This document shows positions 41,379 to 49,611 of a stretch of DNA of 64,000 nt, one piece after another. The DNA comes from JAHEEL01 sp963836085 (lineage in GTDB: Bacteria > Actinomycetota > Acidimicrobiia > Spongiisociales > UBA5794): NCBI GenBank assembly GCA_963836085.1, contig CAWIHT010000002.1, positions 62,001 through 126,000 on the forward strand. The letters are read 5' to 3'. Position 1 is the stretch's first letter; each line of letters starts with the position of its first letter. Both the position numbers and the translations under genes were made by a program. Below the pieces are notes generated by a model that saw only the letters and a list, made by a program, of their open reading frames with translations, was not told where the DNA came from and did no database searches.

Positions 41379-41403
41379 TTCGGGTCCGCCCGATGGATTC
41401 CGC

Positions 41404-41409
41404 TACACT
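41404..41409 (+). promoter_or_regulatory. Leaderless -10 hexamer of the PH-domain gene
   Basis: TACACT with a 7-nt gap to the ATG at 41417. Confidence 0.5.
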
Positions 41410-41416
41410 CCTGCCC

Positions 41417-42049
41417 ATGGGATGGCCAGAAGACTCACTCAGTGAAGGCGAAATAGTCGAGACCGAGTTCCGGCAGCACTGGAAGTTGCTGATCGTGCCG
41501 ATCGCGTGGTTCGTCCTCGCGTTGATCATCATCGGCGTCATCGCGTGGATCGTGCCGGACGGCGATGCGTGGGATTGGGTCCAGTTGGCGCTCACCCTGG
41601 CCGTCGTCGGTGCGGCGATCTGGTTCGTGGTTCGTCCCATCGTGAGTTGGCTCACCACTCGATACGTCCTCACGAATGAGCGACTGGTCACCCGCAGGGG
41701 CTTGATTGCCAAGGCCGGCATTGAGATCCCCCTCGAGAACATCACGAACGTCAACTTCAGCCAGACGGCGATCGAACGGATGCTCGGCGCTGGAGACCTG
41801 CTCGTCGAGTCGGCAGGCACCACCGGCCAGAGTGAGTTCAAGAACATCCCCCGTCCCGACACCTTCGCGTCGCTCCTCTACAAGGTGCGCGAGGAGCGAG
41901 CGGTCTCGATGCAAGGCGGCACCGTTATCCAGGCAAAGGATTCCGACCCAACGGAGCAACTGCAACGCCTGAAGAAGCTCCACGAAGATGGAATCCTCAC
42001 CGACGAGGAGTACCAGGCCAAACGCCAGAAACTCGTCGACGAGATCTAG
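41417..42049 (+). CDS. Membrane protein with bacterial PH (bPH2) domain and C-terminal SHOCT domain
   Basis: Protein of 210 residues. Two helices lie at about 22-46 and 53-76. A bPH2 (YdbS-like) domain follows, with TTRYVLTNERLVTRRGLIA and IPLENITNVNFSQTAIERMLGAG. A short SHOCT segment at 180-210 contains LKKLHEDGILTDEEYQAKR. Such proteins sit at the membrane; SHOCT is an oligomerisation motif. The role is unknown. Confidence 0.88.
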   Translation: MGWPEDSLSEGEIVETEFRQHWKLLIVPIAWFVLALIIIGVIAWIVPDGDAWDWVQLALTLAVVGAAIWFVVRPIVSWLTTRYVLTNERLVTRRGLIAKAGIEIPLENITNVNFSQTAIERMLGAGDLLVESAGTTGQSEFKNIPRPDTFASLLYKVREERAVSMQGGTVIQAKDSDPTEQLQRLKKLHEDGILTDEEYQAKRQKLVDEI

Positions 42050-42078
42050 GCCGCTTCCAAGTATTCCTCCCCGGAAGA

Positions 42079-42148
42079 ATTCCTCCCCCTCAGGGGGAGG
42101 TGGCGGCCCGAATGCGCTTGCGCATTCGGGGTGACGGAGGGGGTCTCT
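42079..42148 (-). repeat. Dispersed palindromic intergenic element, copy A
   Basis: Read on the minus strand it has CCCCCTCCGTCA, a central stem CCCGAATGCGC/GCGCATTCGGG, then GCCACCTCCCCCTGAGGGGG and AGGAATT. Copy B at 61569-61633 keeps both flanks but has a different central stem. It follows a CDS stop and may act as a terminator. Confidence 0.6.
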
Positions 42149-42216
42149 CGATCTCGGTGTGCGGCGAGTGACCGATCCAGAGACTCCTTGAGGTTTCTCA
42201 GTTCCCGCGCCGTTTT

Positions 42217-42239
42217 CTGTCACACCCGACAGATAGGTT
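42217..42239 (+). promoter_or_regulatory. Inverted repeat and leaderless -10 of the DUF222/HNH gene
   Basis: CTGTC-N6-GACAG at 42217-42232 is followed by TAGGTT at 42234-42239, 6 nt before the ATG. The whole block is conserved at the pseudogene copy. The inverted repeat could be an operator. Confidence 0.5.
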
Positions 42240-42245
42240 GCGGGT

Positions 42246-43379
42246 ATGGGACACCACGATCTCGCCACCGACACGATCGAGGAACGACTCCGCGAATCTG
42301 AGTCGGTCATTGCCCGTGAGCGAGCCAACCAGATGTCCCTGCTGCGTGAACTCGATCGGCGGCAGGTCGCGACCCGTGATGGTCACCGGTCCCTCAAGGA
42401 ATGGGTAGCGGGCCGCATCGATGTCGCACCCGAGACCGCCGCGAACCTCGTCACGACTGCGATGCGGCTCGAAGAACTCCCCGACGTCGACGAAGCCGTT
42501 GCGACCGGGGAGATCGGATACGACCGTGCCGTTGCCGTCTCCCGCTTCGTCGGGCGCGATGATGCATGTCTCATCCTCGACGAGACCGCCGGCTTCGACA
42601 TCGAAGGCATCCGCTCGATCGCAGCGCGCAAGCGGCGGATGAACACGCTCGACGAGGAACTGGCGTTCGAAGAGCGCTTCGTCTCGATCCAACCCAACCT
42701 CGACGAATCGTGCTGGCGTCTCGCCGGGCAACTCCCCGGCTACGCCGGACGTACCGTGGTTGATGCGCTCGAAGCCAAGGCAGACACGTTCCCGTATGGC
42801 CCGACCGTGGAACCGTCACGCACCACGAGGAATGCCGACGCTCTGTGGGCGATTTGCGCCGATTCGACCGATGGCGGCGACGGGGTCACCGTCGAGGGTC
42901 CCGGCCCGATGGTGACGATCTTTGTCGACGCTTCGGACGCCGCGAAGACGAACGGCGAGACCGGCGTCCAGATTGAAGCCGGGCCGCAGGTCGGGCCCCA
43001 CACGCTCGAAGCGATTCTCTGCCAAGGCACCATCGAAGTCATTGCGCGGACCGCAGATGGCATCCCCCTCGCCATGGGACGCCGATCGAGGGCCATCCCG
43101 CCGAGGCTGCGACGGCTCGTTGCACACCGCGACGGCGGAGTCTGCACCGTTGCGGGCTGCGTCTCCCGATACCGCCTCGAGGCGCACCACATCACGCCCT
43201 GGTCCGAAGGCGGCAGAACCGACCCCGACAACCTCACCACCCTCTGCTGGTTCCATCACCACGTCGTCATCCACGGCCGAGGCTTCACCATCGACCGAAC
43301 GTTACCGCCCCAACGCCGACGCCTCCGAAGACCAACCATCCACGCACCACCGACTCGCGTCACGTGGAGAATCGCGTAG
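42246..43379 (+). CDS. DUF222 and HNH endonuclease domain protein (13E12 repeat family), intact copy
   Basis: Protein of 377 residues. The N-terminal DUF222 region (about 1-250) contains LRELDRRQVATRDGHRSLKE and PGYAGRTVVDALEAKAD. The C-terminal HNH domain is at about 297-350, with DGGVCTVAGC, AHHITPWSEGG and LCWFHHHVVIH. The family is abundant and repeated in Actinobacteria, with unproven mobility or defence roles. Its decayed twin lies at 9612. Codon use is like the neighbours. Confidence 0.88.
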   Translation: MGHHDLATDTIEERLRESESVIARERANQMSLLRELDRRQVATRDGHRSLKEWVAGRIDVAPETAANLVTTAMRLEELPDVDEAVATGEIGYDRAVAVSRFVGRDDACLILDETAGFDIEGIRSIAARKRRMNTLDEELAFEERFVSIQPNLDESCWRLAGQLPGYAGRTVVDALEAKADTFPYGPTVEPSRTTRNADALWAICADSTDGGDGVTVEGPGPMVTIFVDASDAAKTNGETGVQIEAGPQVGPHTLEAILCQGTIEVIARTADGIPLAMGRRSRAIPPRLRRLVAHRDGGVCTVAGCVSRYRLEAHHITPWSEGGRTDPDNLTTLCWFHHHVVIHGRGFTIDRTLPPQRRRLRRPTIHAPPTRVTWRIA

Positions 43380-43401
43380 GAGCCGTTGAAGCTCCGAGAC
43401 A

Positions 43402-43490
43402 GGTCGCCATTCGCCGTTCGTCAATCCCAGTCGCCCGTCGACTCCTCCCTCCGCAGGAACGGTGCGACCATGGTCGGGTGCGGAGCCGCT
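43402..43490 (+). repeat. Dispersed GTCGCC repeat with downstream arm, copy 3
   Basis: GTCGCCATTCGCCGTTC at 43402-43418 follows the DUF222/HNH gene, and a GGTGCGACCATGGTCGGG-type arm at 43461-43490 matches 40862-40890. It runs into the end of the convergent methyltransferase gene. Confidence 0.4.
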
Positions 43491-44697
43491 AGCGCAACTC
43501 GAACCGGGCGACTGTCTCGATGTGATAGGTCTGGGGGAACAAGTCGACCGGCTGCACCCAGTCGAGGCGGTAGCCCGAGGTCGTCAAGAGGTCGGCGTCG
43601 CGAGCGAGCGAGGCTGGATCGCACGAGATCAGCACGATCGTCCGGGGTGCGGTTCGGGTGACGGCATCGACTCCGTCCGCTCCGAGGCCGGCTCGCGGTG
43701 GGTCAACGATCGCAACGTCCCACCGATCCTTCACCGCTGCCGCGGTCTGCTCGAACCTTCCAAGCATCGACTGGAACCGTCCGGGGATGGCTTCCTCCAG
43801 GTTGCCCGCAATGGAGCGGAAGGACGCCTTCTCGGAGTCGATAGTGATCACCCGGCGTGCCGATCGGCCGACGGTCGCTGCGAACAGCCCGACCCCGGCG
43901 TAGCCGTCGAGCAGGATGTCGTCTCTCGTCACGTCGGCCGCATCCAACACGAGGGCTACGAGCGCCTCGGCGCCCTCCGTGTTGACCTGGAAGAACGAAG
44001 CGGCCGGTACGCGGAATCGCACCCCATCGATCTCTTCTTCGAACCATGGTCGGCCCTTGAGCGTGTGGAGATCGTCCTGTGATCGAACAACGACCGACGA
44101 GTCCCAGGCCTTTGCCTGGCTCGGAGCGCGGCCTTCGAGGAGGATGAGGTTCTCGCCCGTGTTGACACCGGTCCGGAGGACGATCTTGCGGACGCCAGCG
44201 AGGTCGCCGAGCGCCGCAAAACGTTCTGCGAGGGCCGGCTTGAGGAGCGGGCAGCCGTCGAGGGCTACGAGACGATTCGAAGCGTGCTCGTGAAGTGCCG
44301 GACGACCGTCCGAGACGGCGAAGTCCATCCGATTTCGGTAGGCGAACGGTGAACCCGGGGCGATGGTTTCTCGGACGTCGATGCTGTCGAGCTTGCCGAT
44401 ATGAACCAACTGGCCTGCGACGACCTCCCGCTTCCATTCGAGTTGCCGCTGATAGTCGGCGTACTGCCAGGTGCACCCACCGCAGGTTCCGAACGCAGGG
44501 CACGGCGCTTCGATCCGATCGGGTGATGCCTCGAGGACCCGGGTGAGGCGCGCACGGGCCCATCGGCGCTTCTCACGAACGATCTCCACTTCGACAAGCT
44601 CATCCGGCATTGCCCCTGCGACGAAACAGGCCTTCCCGTCGAGGCGGCCGACCGCTTCGCCCCCGTGCGCGATCCCGTCGATGCTGAGTTCTGGCAT
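43489..44697 (-). CDS. Class I RNA (uracil-5-)-methyltransferase, TrmA/RlmD family
   Basis: Protein of 402 residues with an N-terminal TRAM domain (1-55). An Fe-S cluster motif has C66, C72, C75 and C149. The SAM-binding fold includes LLDGYAGVGLFA and DPPRAGL. Catalytic nucleophile C359 lies in ISCDPASLARD and the base is E394 in HIETVARFEL. It forms 5-methyluridine in rRNA or tRNA. TAGCGT 7 nt before the ATG at 44697 suggests a leaderless start. Confidence 0.92.
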   Translation of the reverse strand: MPELSIDGIAHGGEAVGRLDGKACFVAGAMPDELVEVEIVREKRRWARARLTRVLEASPDRIEAPCPAFGTCGGCTWQYADYQRQLEWKREVVAGQLVHIGKLDSIDVRETIAPGSPFAYRNRMDFAVSDGRPALHEHASNRLVALDGCPLLKPALAERFAALGDLAGVRKIVLRTGVNTGENLILLEGRAPSQAKAWDSSVVVRSQDDLHTLKGRPWFEEEIDGVRFRVPAASFFQVNTEGAEALVALVLDAADVTRDDILLDGYAGVGLFAATVGRSARRVITIDSEKASFRSIAGNLEEAIPGRFQSMLGRFEQTAAAVKDRWDVAIVDPPRAGLGADGVDAVTRTAPRTIVLISCDPASLARDADLLTTSGYRLDWVQPVDLFPQTYHIETVARFELR

Positions 44698-44704
44698 GCG
44701 GCGC

Positions 44705-44710
44705 ACGCTA
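44705..44710 (-). promoter_or_regulatory. Leaderless -10 hexamer of the methyltransferase gene
   Basis: TAGCGT on the minus strand, 7 nt from the ATG at 44697. Confidence 0.5.
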
Positions 44711-44733
44711 GTAGGTGGCAGATCTCCGCTCGT

Positions 44734-45687
44734 CTACTCCTCGCCACCCGCGGTGGTCGGGTCCTTGTCAGCGGTGGCGAGCCACCCCATCCTCTCGAGC
44801 ATCTCTCGGACGATCAGCGCTTCAACCGTGTAATCCTCGCACCCGTCCGAACAGATTTCTTGGTCTTGCTGGATACTGGCGGCGAAGTCGTGCCGGAAGT
44901 CGATGCTGCGGTCCTGGCTCTCGACATAGAAGTAGAACCCCGGGCTCCAGCCACTCGTTGGGAAGACACCTCCGGTCAGTAGCACGTCGTCGACACTCGC
45001 GTCCGCGTCGACACCGCGCCAGTCAGTGCCAATCGGTTCGTCCGCGATTTCTTGCTTGTGCATATCCAGGATGCGGGTGCCGTCGGCGAGCAGCACATCG
45101 GAGTCATCCCTGAACACCACGCTGAAATCGGGTCGACCCCACCCTCCTCCCGTTCCCGGCACCGTCCAATCGCACCCAGGGCGATCGTCCCGGTCCTTCT
45201 CGCTCGGCTCCGCAACGAGCGTCGTTGGTACGGGGTAGTCGACGTTCTCGGCAGCGTACGCCTCAGCAACGATCGTCAGGATTTCACTACCGGCGAACCA
45301 CTCGCACAAGTCGTGCTCGGCGAAGTCAAAGACAGCGCCGTCGATCCTCGCTGCCGTCGTCGCTGAGATGAGCGTGGAGGGAACCAAGGGCATCGTGGTT
45401 GTCGTTGGGATGGTCGCTGCAGTGGTTGGAGGTTGCGTCGTCCCGGCTGTAGTCGTGACCATGGGCTCACTGCTCACATCAACTTTGGGTCCACCGACAA
45501 GCCAGAGAACACCGCCAACAAGGACGAACACGGCGACGGCCGCCCCGAGAGCGACGGCCCAGTTCGGGAACCGTGATGGGGCTGCAGGAACCGGCGGTGG
45601 GCCGGTCGGGAGATCAGGCGGTGGTGGGGACTGGTCGACCACTTCCCGCATCATCGTTCGGATCCGGTCGTCGAGGCGGCTAGTCAT
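44734..45687 (-). CDS. Single-pass membrane protein, probable anti-sigma partner of the ECF factor
   Basis: Protein of 317 residues. A 42-residue cytoplasmic part (LDDRIRTMMREVVDQS, then a proline-rich stretch) precedes one helix at about 43-65. A Thr/Pro linker and a 200-residue external domain with paired cysteines (CEW, CDW, CSDGCED) follow. It overlaps the sigma factor gene by 8 nt (ATGACTAG). Position, topology and overlap fit an anti-sigma factor, but no ZAS/HxxxCxxC motif is present. The external domain is unrecognised. Confidence 0.7.
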   Translation of the reverse strand: MTSRLDDRIRTMMREVVDQSPPPPDLPTGPPPVPAAPSRFPNWAVALGAAVAVFVLVGGVLWLVGGPKVDVSSEPMVTTTAGTTQPPTTAATIPTTTTMPLVPSTLISATTAARIDGAVFDFAEHDLCEWFAGSEILTIVAEAYAAENVDYPVPTTLVAEPSEKDRDDRPGCDWTVPGTGGGWGRPDFSVVFRDDSDVLLADGTRILDMHKQEIADEPIGTDWRGVDADASVDDVLLTGGVFPTSGWSPGFYFYVESQDRSIDFRHDFAASIQQDQEICSDGCEDYTVEALIVREMLERMGWLATADKDPTTAGGEE

Positions 45688-46141
45688 CAAGCAACCTCCC
45701 GAGTTTGTGGCGGGCACGGCTCAGGTGCCGGCGGACCGATCGTTCGCTCATCTCGAGTCGCTGTGCCGTATCGGCTTCCTTGAGGTCCTCCCAGTACGTG
45801 AGGAAGACCACCGATCGCTCGGCCACGTTGAGGTGCCCCATGGCTTCCCATACGTCGACATCGATCGCCTGTGACGGTGCCGTTCCAGCCAGAGCGGCTC
45901 GACGCTCGCGATTCCTGCGCCGCAGAGTGGAGCGATGGTTCATGTGGGCTTGGGAGACAACGGTGCGGTACAGGTAGGCGCGCTGGTTCTCGACCTCTTC
46001 CCATCCGGCGGACCACATGGCAGCGACGAGCGCATCCGAGACAATGTCCTGGGCATCGGCGGGTCCGACCAGCGACGTCGCGAAACGAGTGAGCTCAACG
46101 CCATACCGTTGGAACACCTCACCCTTGGCGAGCGTCGTCAT
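45680..46141 (-). CDS. ECF-type RNA polymerase sigma factor (SigE/SigM-like)
   Basis: Protein of 153 residues from the ATG at 46141. The region 2 part has AQDIVSDALVAAMWSAGWEEVENQRAYL cut by a short linker from region 4, which reads LNVAERSVVFLTYWEDLKEADTAQRL then SERSVRRHLSRARHKL. It is compact, as in ECF factors. The following membrane protein is probably its regulator. Target promoters are unknown. Confidence 0.88.
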   Translation of the reverse strand: MTTLAKGEVFQRYGVELTRFATSLVGPADAQDIVSDALVAAMWSAGWEEVENQRAYLYRTVVSQAHMNHRSTLRRRNRERRAALAGTAPSQAIDVDVWEAMGHLNVAERSVVFLTYWEDLKEADTAQRLEMSERSVRRHLSRARHKLGRLLDD

Positions 46142-46259
46142 ACCCATACGATGCCACCGAACAGGCTCGGCCGGACGGGGAATCGCGAACCATCCCGCAT
46201 CTCCGGTGTGGCTCGGCGCTCGCCGCTGCGGACGAATCCGCCGGGCGCAAACGGGCCGC

Positions 46260-47162
46260 TCATGGCGACCGCTGTGTGCGCTCGGCCTCGAGGGCGGCGG
46301 CGATCGTCATTCCGTACCCGGTCCCGGTGATTGGAGAGCCGATCGCGGCGGCCAGTGGCGTCTCGCCCAGATAGAACTCGACAGCACGGCCAGACCATGC
46401 CCGGTTGAGGATTGCTTCCACGTGGTAGCGGTACGCCGACGTGGCGTCCTGATTCACCACCGTGTGGGCGACAAACTCGTCGGCACCTGACTCCCAGCCG
46501 AGTTCCGTCGTGGATGTCCACCGGTACTCGATCGGCGAATCGTTCGTCGCAGCTACAGCCGACCCCGCGTGGATGGTGCCCGGGTCCACATTGAACGTCA
46601 TGTTTTCTGCGAGCACCATCGGCGTTCCGAATTCCGCCGTTGCGGCCTGGAATTCCGGATTGTCGGTGATCCAGAGGATGGGGTACTGGTAGTCGATCAG
46701 GTTCGTCGGGAGATCGGGGCGTGCCTTGCTCTCCCGGACCTCGAATGGCCCGTCGACTTGGATCATGAGGGCATCGAATTGGCCGGCGCCGACCGACCTG
46801 CCTTCGACCGTGATGTCGCCGCAGTCCTTGGCCCAGAGCCACATCGTGGCGCGCAGTCCGCCTTCCGGGTAGATCTCGTAGTCGGATGGAACGAGAGCGC
46901 GTGCCGCTTCCATGTCGAGCGGCATCACGAACGCAACTTGATTGCAGTCGTCGAACGCGAAGGCGAGCGTTGCATCGAGCGACGGTGCTTGGAGCGTGGT
47001 CTCAGTCGCCACCGTGGTCGTAGTGGCGATGGTCGTTGTCGTCGACGACGGTGTGGCCGAGGAATCCGCAGTATCGACCGCTCCGGATTCGTCGCCACAG
47101 GCGGTAGCGAGGGCGATCGCCAACAAGAACCCCACGGACGCTCGGACCGGATTGACCGACAC
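46260..47162 (-). CDS. Lipoprotein of unknown function, possibly acetoacetate-decarboxylase-like fold
   Basis: Protein of 300 residues starting at GTG. The lipobox ATAC gives Cys22, with a Thr-rich linker to about 58. The mature domain starts with FAFDDCNQVAFVMPLDMEAARALVPSDYEIYPEGG. The pattern MPLDMEAARALVP resembles the N-terminus of acetoacetate-decarboxylase-like or DUF2071-like proteins, but I am not sure. No catalytic Lys is evident. It stands alone between the ECF sigma gene and the reductase region. Confidence 0.6.
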   Translation of the reverse strand: MSVNPVRASVGFLLAIALATACGDESGAVDTADSSATPSSTTTTIATTTTVATETTLQAPSLDATLAFAFDDCNQVAFVMPLDMEAARALVPSDYEIYPEGGLRATMWLWAKDCGDITVEGRSVGAGQFDALMIQVDGPFEVRESKARPDLPTNLIDYQYPILWITDNPEFQAATAEFGTPMVLAENMTFNVDPGTIHAGSAVAATNDSPIEYRWTSTTELGWESGADEFVAHTVVNQDATSAYRYHVEAILNRAWSGRAVEFYLGETPLAAAIGSPITGTGYGMTIAAALEAERTQRSP

Positions 47163-47302
47163 CTTCGAACCCCCGAATCGAATCGCTACCCATGTGATGC
47201 CGCCGTCCCCTCGAGGCCGGACAGGAGAATCCGGCTTCCAACCGGCGATCGCGGTCGATCCGCAGGTGTGGCAGCTTTGCGATACAGCCGCCTGTGCCTC
47301 CC

Positions 47303-47336
47303 TAACCTCTCGCCCATGAGGAATCGACTCACGTGA
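47303..47336 (+). promoter_or_regulatory. Leaderless -10 and six-codon upstream ORF
   Basis: TAACCT at 47303-47308 is followed after 7 nt by ATG at 47316. This opens MRNRLT and stops at 47336, its TGA overlapping the GTG start of the next gene (GTGA). A leaderless mini-ORF could drive coupled translation. Confidence 0.4.
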
Positions 47337-47698
47337 GCACCATCCACTGGTTGCACGGTCACTGGGTGTGGGTGGCGATCGCGACCACCGGGATCGTCGG
47401 GCTGTGGGGCCTCGGGCTCGCGATCCTTCGGAAGAAGCCGGGTCGGGTGTTCGGCGTCGCCGCAGCGATCGCCATCGTCGCGATGCTCATCCAGGTCGCG
47501 CTCGGCGTCGCCCTCTACCTGTATGGCCTGCGACCGCTGAACGGGTTCCACGTCTTCTACGGCATCGTGGTCGCCGTTACCTTCAGCCTCGCCTACGTGT
47601 ACCGCGCCCAACTCGCGAAACGGCCGGCCCTCTGGTACGGCCTGCTACTGCTGTTCGTCATGGGCCTCGGTTTCCGGGCCTGGTCCAACGTGAACTGA
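47333..47698 (+). CDS. Small four-helix membrane protein of unknown function
   Basis: Protein of 121 residues starting at GTG. Four hydrophobic helices lie at about 10-30, 38-60, 68-88 and 97-115. Histidines at the start (HWLHGHW) and in NGFHVFYG could bind metal or haem, but no family is certain. Only 44 nt separate it from the InhA-like gene, so the two may be co-transcribed. Confidence 0.65.
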   Translation: MSTIHWLHGHWVWVAIATTGIVGLWGLGLAILRKKPGRVFGVAAAIAIVAMLIQVALGVALYLYGLRPLNGFHVFYGIVVAVTFSLAYVYRAQLAKRPALWYGLLLLFVMGLGFRAWSNVN

Positions 47699-47742
47699 TC
47701 GTCATCCCTAGGATGACCCGCCCGCAGGGCAAGGAGCACGAC

Positions 47743-48540
47743 ATGCTGAACGGCAAACGTCTGGTCATCACCGGTGTACTCACCGATGACTCGATCGCGT
47801 GGCATGTCGCTCGCATCGCTCAGGAGCAGGGGGCGGAGATCGTCCTCACCGGGTTCGGTCGAGCAACGCGACTTACCGAACGCTCCGCGAGACGTCTCCC
47901 GGATCCACCCCCCGTTCTCGAACTCGACATCAACGACGCGTCCCATATGGAGGCGCTGGTTGCCGACCTCGGAGAGCGGTGGGGGGCGGTCGACGGAGCG
48001 CTCCACGCCATCGCATACGCTCCGGAGGACGCACTCGGTGGCAACTTCCTTTCGACGCCGGCGGAATCCGCCGCCACGGCATTTCTGACCTCGGCCTTCT
48101 CATACAAGACGCTCGCAGTCGGCCTGCTGCCCCTGATGCGGGAGGCCGGGGGAGGCTCTCTGGTCACGCTCGACTTCGACAACTCGACGGCCTGGCCTGC
48201 CTACGACTGGATGGGCGTATCGAAATCTGCGCTCCAATCCGTGACTCGATACCTAGCTCGCTACCTCGGAGACGACCGCGTGCGGGTCAACGCCGTTGCC
48301 GCGGGGCCGCTGGCGACGGTGGCGGCGAAGTCGATTCCGGGCATTGAAGAGTTCATCAATGCATGGCACGAGCGGGCACCGCTTCGGTGGGATATTCACG
48401 ACGCGGATCCGGTGGCCCGGATGGTGTGTGTGCTGCTCTCGGATTGGGCGCTTGCGACCACCGGCGAGATCGTGCACGTCGACGGCGGGTTCCACGCGAT
48501 CTCCCTGGATCGCCGCCTATCGGACGATCCGACCAACTGA
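47743..48540 (+). CDS. fabI: Enoyl-ACP reductase, InhA/FabI type
   Basis: Protein of 265 residues. The NAD-binding start is ITGVLTDDSIAWHVA (9-23). The active site has Y154 and K161 in AYDWMGVSKSAL, and the FDNSTAWPAYDWM stretch aligns with the corresponding stretch of mycobacterial InhA. It reduces trans-2-enoyl-ACP in fatty-acid elongation. AAGGAG precedes the ATG at 47743; the frame is open upstream without homology. Confidence 0.92.
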   Translation: MLNGKRLVITGVLTDDSIAWHVARIAQEQGAEIVLTGFGRATRLTERSARRLPDPPPVLELDINDASHMEALVADLGERWGAVDGALHAIAYAPEDALGGNFLSTPAESAATAFLTSAFSYKTLAVGLLPLMREAGGGSLVTLDFDNSTAWPAYDWMGVSKSALQSVTRYLARYLGDDRVRVNAVAAGPLATVAAKSIPGIEEFINAWHERAPLRWDIHDADPVARMVCVLLSDWALATTGEIVHVDGGFHAISLDRRLSDDPTN

Positions 48541-48567
48541 TTGTCTCCGCTGTGTCGGACTGATCGG

Positions 48568-48573
48568 TAATCT
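48568..48573 (+). promoter_or_regulatory. Leaderless -10 hexamer of ddl
   Basis: TAATCT with a 6-nt gap to the ATG at 48580; no Shine-Dalgarno is present. Confidence 0.5.
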
Positions 48574-48579
48574 GCGCGC

Positions 48580-49593
48580 ATGGCAAGAGTGCTCCTTCTG
48601 TTCGGTGGCCGTTCGGCCGAACATGATGTCTCGTGCACATCGGCGGTGGCAATCCACGACGCCCTGGTCGAGGCGGGCCATCGGGTCATCCCCATCGGGA
48701 TCGACCGAGAGGGCGAGTGGTGGATCGCAGACACGGCACATCGCCCCTTCCGCCCTGAGGGCCGGTCTGCTGCGCTCCGTCTCCCCGATGGGCGTCTTCT
48801 CGTGGGAGACGACGCCGTCAATTACGACGTGGTGTTCCCGGTACTGCACGGTCCATTCGGCGAGGACGGCACCATACAGGGCGTATTTGAGATCGCAGGC
48901 AAGCCATACGTCGGGTGCGGGGTGCTCCCGTCGGCCCTGGCCATGGACAAGGACATCGCCAAGAGCATCTTCGAGGCAGTAGGAATCCCCACCTCACGTT
49001 GGAGCGTCGTGCGGGGCTCCGAATTCCGCTCCGACCCGAACGGCATCAGCGCTTCAATCCTCGATGACCTCGGGTCGCCGGTCTTCGTCAAGCCAGCAGA
49101 ACTCGGTTCATCGGTCGGCATCAGCAAGGCCGAGTCCGTGGCCGAGGTCGAGCGAGGGATTGATCTTGCATTGAGGTACGGCGAAAAGGTCGTTGTCGAG
49201 GAGTTCATCTCCGGCCGTGAGATCGAAGTTGCCGTCCTCGAGGGACCGCGAACCGCGATGGCCGGTGAAGTCATCTCGGCAGGGGACTGGTACGACTACA
49301 CATCGAAGTACGAGGATGAGGCCAGTGACTTCAGAGCGCCGGCTGAATTGCCAGATGATCGGATGTCCGAGGTGCGTTCGCTGGCCGAGCGGGCATTCGC
49401 AGCCATCGAGTGCCGAGGTCTCGCCCGCATCGATTTCTTCTATCTCGATGGCGGACGCGGGTTCCTGATCAACGAAGTGAACACGATGCCGGGATTCACA
49501 CCGATCTCCGGATTCCCGAAGATGTGGGAAGCCAGCGGCATGACGTATGCGCAGCTCTGCAACGAACTCGTGCGTCTCGCCCTTCCGGCCTAG
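48580..49593 (+). CDS. ddl: D-alanine--D-alanine ligase
   Basis: Protein of 337 residues of the ATP-grasp fold. GRSAEHDVSCTSA is at 8-20, GPFGEDGTIQG near 90, VFVKPAELGSSVGISKA near 167, and metal ligands in ARIDFFYLDGGRGFLINEVNTMPGFTPIS near 281-309. It makes D-Ala-D-Ala for peptidoglycan. It belongs to the vancomycin-sensitive Ddl type by its general pattern; this is not proven. Confidence 0.94.
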   Translation: MARVLLLFGGRSAEHDVSCTSAVAIHDALVEAGHRVIPIGIDREGEWWIADTAHRPFRPEGRSAALRLPDGRLLVGDDAVNYDVVFPVLHGPFGEDGTIQGVFEIAGKPYVGCGVLPSALAMDKDIAKSIFEAVGIPTSRWSVVRGSEFRSDPNGISASILDDLGSPVFVKPAELGSSVGISKAESVAEVERGIDLALRYGEKVVVEEFISGREIEVAVLEGPRTAMAGEVISAGDWYDYTSKYEDEASDFRAPAELPDDRMSEVRSLAERAFAAIECRGLARIDFFYLDGGRGFLINEVNTMPGFTPISGFPKMWEASGMTYAQLCNELVRLALPA

Positions 49594-49611
49594 TCCGGAA
49601 CGCGTCGGCTG

